This document shows, piece by piece, positions 60,887 through 64,000 of a DNA stretch of 64,000 bases; position 1 is the first letter of the stretch; every line of letters begins with the position of its first letter. The notes under the pieces were generated by a model. The model was not told where the DNA came from and did no database searches. It saw only the letters and a list, made by a program, of their open reading frames with translations. A program made the translations under genes and the position numbers. Source of the DNA: Roseofilum reptotaenium CS-1145 (lineage in GTDB: Bacteria; Cyanobacteriota; Cyanobacteriia; Cyanobacteriales; Desertifilaceae); assembly GCF_028330985.1 (NCBI RefSeq), contig NZ_JAQMUE010000070.1, positions 1 to 64,000 on the forward strand, in the 5' to 3' direction.

Positions 60887-62392
60887 ATGAATATTCCCAA
60901 CTATTTAATGGATTTTTACGTTGATAAAATCCAGCCAAAAGTCAAGGATTGGCAACCGCTCGATCGAGTTGTGGTCAGTGTAGTCAGTGTTCTTTTTGTC
61001 ATCATGTTGCTTTTGATTATTACAGGCAGCAATGCGGCTCCTAGAGTGAGAGCTTTCACGTGGAATGATCAAGTCATTACAGCAAAAGACAAGGCATTTA
61101 TCCTGCAATTTAGCCATCCGATGGATCGGGAAAGCGTAGAGAATAATCTTAAAATTGAACCTTCGTTATCGGGTAAAACGAGTTGGGCGGGTCGGCGGAT
61201 GGCTTATACATTAAATAAACCTGCGCCCTATGGCACTCAATTCAAGATACAAATTGAAGGGGCAAAAGATCAATATTCTGATGTGAGAAAAGGGACCATA
61301 ATTCAACCCTTTGTTGGTGAATTTAGAACTCGCGATCGCGTGTTTGTCTATATTGGCAATGAAAATGAAGAGTCTGGGCGCTTAATTCTGTATAACCTGA
61401 CTCAGAATCATCTAGAGATTCTCACTCCTCCTAATCTAGTCGTGATGGACTTTAAGCCTTATCCCGATCGCCATCGCATCCTATTTTCCGCGCGAGATAC
61501 TGAAGAAGCGGCTGATGAAATTATTGAGCAAAAACTCTACACAACTACTACAGGCTTAAAATCCGGGGAAAATGCGGGTATTGTGGATGAAGTTTTAAAC
61601 AACGAAACCCATCAAAACCTGGCCTTTGATCTGTCTCCTGACGGTCAAACTATTGTGGTACAACGGGTGAATCGTGAAGATCCGAGCGACTTTGGACTAT
61701 GGCTGATTCCAGAACAAGGAGACCCCTATCCCCTTGAAAATCAACCGGGAGGAGAGTTTTTAATTACTCCCGATTCCCAGGCGATTGCCCTGCTCCAAGG
61801 AGAAGGGGTTGCTCTCCTTCCCCTCTATCCGGATCAATCTGAATCGACGAACCAACCGTTAAATTTTCTGCCTAAATTTGGTCAAGTGCTCAGTTTTGCG
61901 CCAGATGGTTCAGCCGCTACAATGATCAAATTTAATCCCGATTATACGCGATCGCTCTATCTAATTACCAACCAAGGAACTGAAAAAGAACTGCTCAAAA
62001 CCAATGGCTCAATTCGAGAATGCGAATTTGACCCTACCCAAACCACACTCTACTGTCTACTCTCCAAACTATTACCTGGAGAACTCTACCAAGAACTGCC
62101 CTATATTACTGCCATTAATCTAGAAACCACTGAGCAAATTCCCTTAATTGGTCTACCGAATCAACGGGACATCCAGATGAGTTTATCCCCTGATGGAGTG
62201 GCTCTTCTATTCGATCATAATCAAGCTGATATCCTAGAAGAATCACCTCCGCCTACCCCAGATAACTCACAGAACAATAACAGTAATCTTTGGATATTAC
62301 CGATTATCGATGCTCAAAAACTAATGGAAGACCCCCAAATTAAGCCTGAAGTTCTGCCCTTAAAAGGCTTCTATCCCCAATGGTTACCTTAA
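60887..62392 (+). CDS. Membrane-anchored Ig-like plus TolB-type beta-propeller protein
   Basis: A protein of 501 residues. N-terminal membrane helix (VVVSVVSVLFVIMLLLIITG), an Ig-like Big_5 domain (FILQFSHPMDRESVENNLKIEPSLSGKTSWAGRRMAYTL), then WD40/TolB-type repeats with LIFDLSPDGQTIVVQRV-like and LSFAPDGSAATMIKF patterns. No catalytic motif. Probably a periplasmic scaffold or binding protein; a link to the permease pair is suggested only by the operon. Confidence 0.75.
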   Translation: MNIPNYLMDFYVDKIQPKVKDWQPLDRVVVSVVSVLFVIMLLLIITGSNAAPRVRAFTWNDQVITAKDKAFILQFSHPMDRESVENNLKIEPSLSGKTSWAGRRMAYTLNKPAPYGTQFKIQIEGAKDQYSDVRKGTIIQPFVGEFRTRDRVFVYIGNENEESGRLILYNLTQNHLEILTPPNLVVMDFKPYPDRHRILFSARDTEEAADEIIEQKLYTTTTGLKSGENAGIVDEVLNNETHQNLAFDLSPDGQTIVVQRVNREDPSDFGLWLIPEQGDPYPLENQPGGEFLITPDSQAIALLQGEGVALLPLYPDQSESTNQPLNFLPKFGQVLSFAPDGSAATMIKFNPDYTRSLYLITNQGTEKELLKTNGSIRECEFDPTQTTLYCLLSKLLPGELYQELPYITAINLETTEQIPLIGLPNQRDIQMSLSPDGVALLFDHNQADILEESPPPTPDNSQNNNSNLWILPIIDAQKLMEDPQIKPEVLPLKGFYPQWLP

Positions 62393-62527
62393 GAAACTGA
62401 TCCAATTGGGTTCTAATTTCCTCCTATGGTAAACCGGTTGAAAGTACACTAAGGGGGATTGGAGTAAAAGCTCCGGTCAATTCTAACCCGATTGTATTCC
62501 ACTTCAGGGAACCCATCACCAGTTTTC

Positions 62528-64000
62528 ATGGAAACACAAGAGCTACTCAATCGCTATCGACAAGGAGAACGGGATTTTGCCCATGTAGATCTCAGTGGAG
62601 CTAACCTCAGTGGTATGAATCTGCGTCAAATTGATTTGACTGGAGCAGATTTAACTGGAGCCAATTTAACTTGGATATCCCTTAACGAAGCTAATCTTAC
62701 CGGTGCTTGTTTTCGACATGCTGACTTAAGTAATGCCGTTTTAACCAGTAGTCAGTTAAAGGGTTGTAATTGCAGTGGCGCTAATTTAACGAAGGCAGAT
62801 TTACGGTTATCTCGAATGCAAGAGGCAGAACTCAATTGGGCAATCCTCACAGAAGCAGATTTAACGAGCGCAGATTTACAAAATTCCACCCTAGATCAAA
62901 TTAATCTAGAGCGGGCAAAAATGACGAGTGTCAATTTAAGTAAAACTGAGTTAATGGAAGCGAATCTCCGTTATGCGAATTTAACGGGGGCGAATTTAAC
63001 GGGGGCGAATTTACGGGAGAGTCACTTAGAGGAAGCGAATTTACGCAATGCCATTTTAGTTGAGGTGAATTTAACGGAGGCGAATTTACTCAACTGTTGT
63101 TTGCGATCGACTAATTTAACTGGGGCGGATTTACATCGAGTGATTCTGACGGGGGCAGATTTAAGTGATGCCATTTTGGATCAAGCAGATTTGAGTCGGG
63201 CAGATTTAGCGGGAGCTTATTTGCTGAAAACAAGTTTCAAGAATGCCCATTTATTGCGGACTAATTTAGAAGATGTTTATTTATTACAGGGTAATTTGAG
63301 TCATGCCAATTTACGCGGCTCTAATCTCAGAAGGGCGGATTTAAGTGGCTCTTATTTGAGTGATGCCAATTTGGGTGAAACTGATATGACGGATACGTTG
63401 TTACTAGAAACTCGATTAATCCGGACGATTTTAGATGGTGCAAATTTAAACGGTGCTTGTATTCAAAATTGGAAAATTGAGGGCGTTGATTTATCTAAGG
63501 TTGTTTGTCATTATTTGTGGAGACGGTTTAATTTTACGACCAAAAGTCCAGCTAGTCGCTATCCAGTCGATCGCAACTTTGAGCCGGGAGAACTGGGTCA
63601 AGAATATCAAGAAAGTAGCACCACGATTGAAGTATGGTTTAGTGAACCGCCCAATTGGGAGGTTTTGATCCTAACTTTGGCGGAGTTGCAACAGGAGAAT
63701 TTGGAGTTGCACTTAACGATTGAGTCCTATGTCCCGATGGATCATCAGTATTTACTGCGATTATTGGCCAATCATGTAGTCAATGCCAAAATTATTTCTG
63801 AACAAATCCTAAATTTATATCCAGAAGTTAAAGAACGGTTTACGTTGTGTCGCCATCAATTGTTGGCGATGCTTAAGCATCCAAATTTACCGGTGTCTCG
63901 GCCAGTTGTGAATCAGAGTCCGCCCCCACCCCCTCCTCCTAAGCCGATGGCCGATCGCCAGCAGCAGTTGTATCAGGAAACCTCGAAGCAAATTAAGTCC
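62528..64000 (+). CDS. Pentapeptide-repeat protein, C-terminus off the window
   Basis: Open frame of 491 codons from ATG 62528 to the window edge without a stop. About 60 tandem pentapeptide units (A(N/D)LxG) from residue ~20 to ~320 form a right-handed beta helix. A mixed domain follows (TTIEVWFSEPPNWEVLILTLAELQQENLELHLTIESYVPMDHQYLLRLLANHVV, about 360-415), then a proline run (PPPPPPPKP) and a start of another helical segment. Pentapeptide proteins mimic DNA or bind partners; function unknown. It stands downstream of the permease operon after 135 bases. Confidence 0.85.
   Translation, partial: METQELLNRYRQGERDFAHVDLSGANLSGMNLRQIDLTGADLTGANLTWISLNEANLTGACFRHADLSNAVLTSSQLKGCNCSGANLTKADLRLSRMQEAELNWAILTEADLTSADLQNSTLDQINLERAKMTSVNLSKTELMEANLRYANLTGANLTGANLRESHLEEANLRNAILVEVNLTEANLLNCCLRSTNLTGADLHRVILTGADLSDAILDQADLSRADLAGAYLLKTSFKNAHLLRTNLEDVYLLQGNLSHANLRGSNLRRADLSGSYLSDANLGETDMTDTLLLETRLIRTILDGANLNGACIQNWKIEGVDLSKVVCHYLWRRFNFTTKSPASRYPVDRNFEPGELGQEYQESSTTIEVWFSEPPNWEVLILTLAELQQENLELHLTIESYVPMDHQYLLRLLANHVVNAKIISEQILNLYPEVKERFTLCRHQLLAMLKHPNLPVSRPVVNQSPPPPPPPKPMADRQQQLYQETSKQIKS

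Overview
The window is a stretch of cyanobacterial chromosome. The palindrome GCGATCGC (HIP1) recurs at very high density. There are lineage-typical genes: a D27-like isomerase, SigF, a cyanoexosortase-B-type exosortase with its partner, AAA_35-type NTPases, and a deoxyhypusine-synthase-like polyamine enzyme. Heptameric short tandem repeats (CCCTATT, CCCATTA, GGCAATA) lie between genes. No rRNA, tRNA, CRISPR array or prophage was seen. The species cannot be fixed from the sequence alone; a filamentous cyanobacterium would fit.

Layout. 1-1.8 kb: a tandem array of RebB-like (R-body, 'killing trait') genes on the minus strand, including a 430-bp duplication. 1.9-2.8 kb: a frameshifted VWA-like fragment and two unknown ORFs. 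2.8-5.4 kb: a methyltransferase and a membrane Fe-S protein. 5.6-9.0 kb: a RecQ helicase fused to a phosphoribosyltransferase-like end, followed by a DprA-like gene; this is a possible defence pair. 9.2-14.4 kb: hypC, nifJ (pyruvate:ferredoxin oxidoreductase) and a dihydroorotate-dehydrogenase-like gene, pointing to anaerobic or fermentative metabolism. 14.6-18.9 kb: an AAA ATPase overlapping a STAND NTPase with kinesin-light-chain-type TPRs. 18.9-21.3 kb: a D27-like gene, aldehyde dehydrogenase and an MscS remnant. 22.0-26.4 kb: a second NTPase pair (LuxR HTH + TIR-like + AAA_35, followed by AAA_35 + helical domain). 26.7-30.7 kb: a candidate small RNA, a rhodanese lipoprotein, a PEP-CTERM protein with a decayed second copy, and a TnpB element that interrupts a small gene.

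30.7-38.9 kb: a novel repeat protein, uvrB, a MITE-like element, katG, a PIN toxin/RHH antitoxin pair, a duplicated DUF2283 gene flanking a phosphatase-like gene, and pyrC. 39-46 kb: a BCCT transporter, a methyltransferase, a frameshifted two-helix membrane gene, a PPOX enzyme with a divergent MocR/PdxR-type regulator, a FemAB-like protein and a RibD-type reductase. 46.4-49.4 kb: sigF, a proline-rich lipoprotein and a MORN-repeat protein. 49.4-52.3 kb: a deoxyhypusine-synthase-like gene with a long repeat-rich upstream region. 52.4-58.9 kb: an exopolysaccharide/protein-sorting locus (DegT aminotransferase, exosortase and partner, Wza-like export protein, GumC/Wzc-like protein). 59.0-62.4 kb: a permease operon. 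62.5 kb to the end: an open pentapeptide-repeat gene running off the window.

Themes. Three separate conflict-type modules (RecQ-PRTase/DprA, AAA/STAND-TPR, TIR/AAA_35), a toxin-antitoxin pair and RebB genes lie within 37 kb. This suggests an accessory or defence-rich segment interleaved with housekeeping genes. The exosortase at 53.6 kb presumably processes the PEP-CTERM protein encoded at 27.6 kb. Dispersed small repeats often end a few bases before start codons or lie next to terminators.
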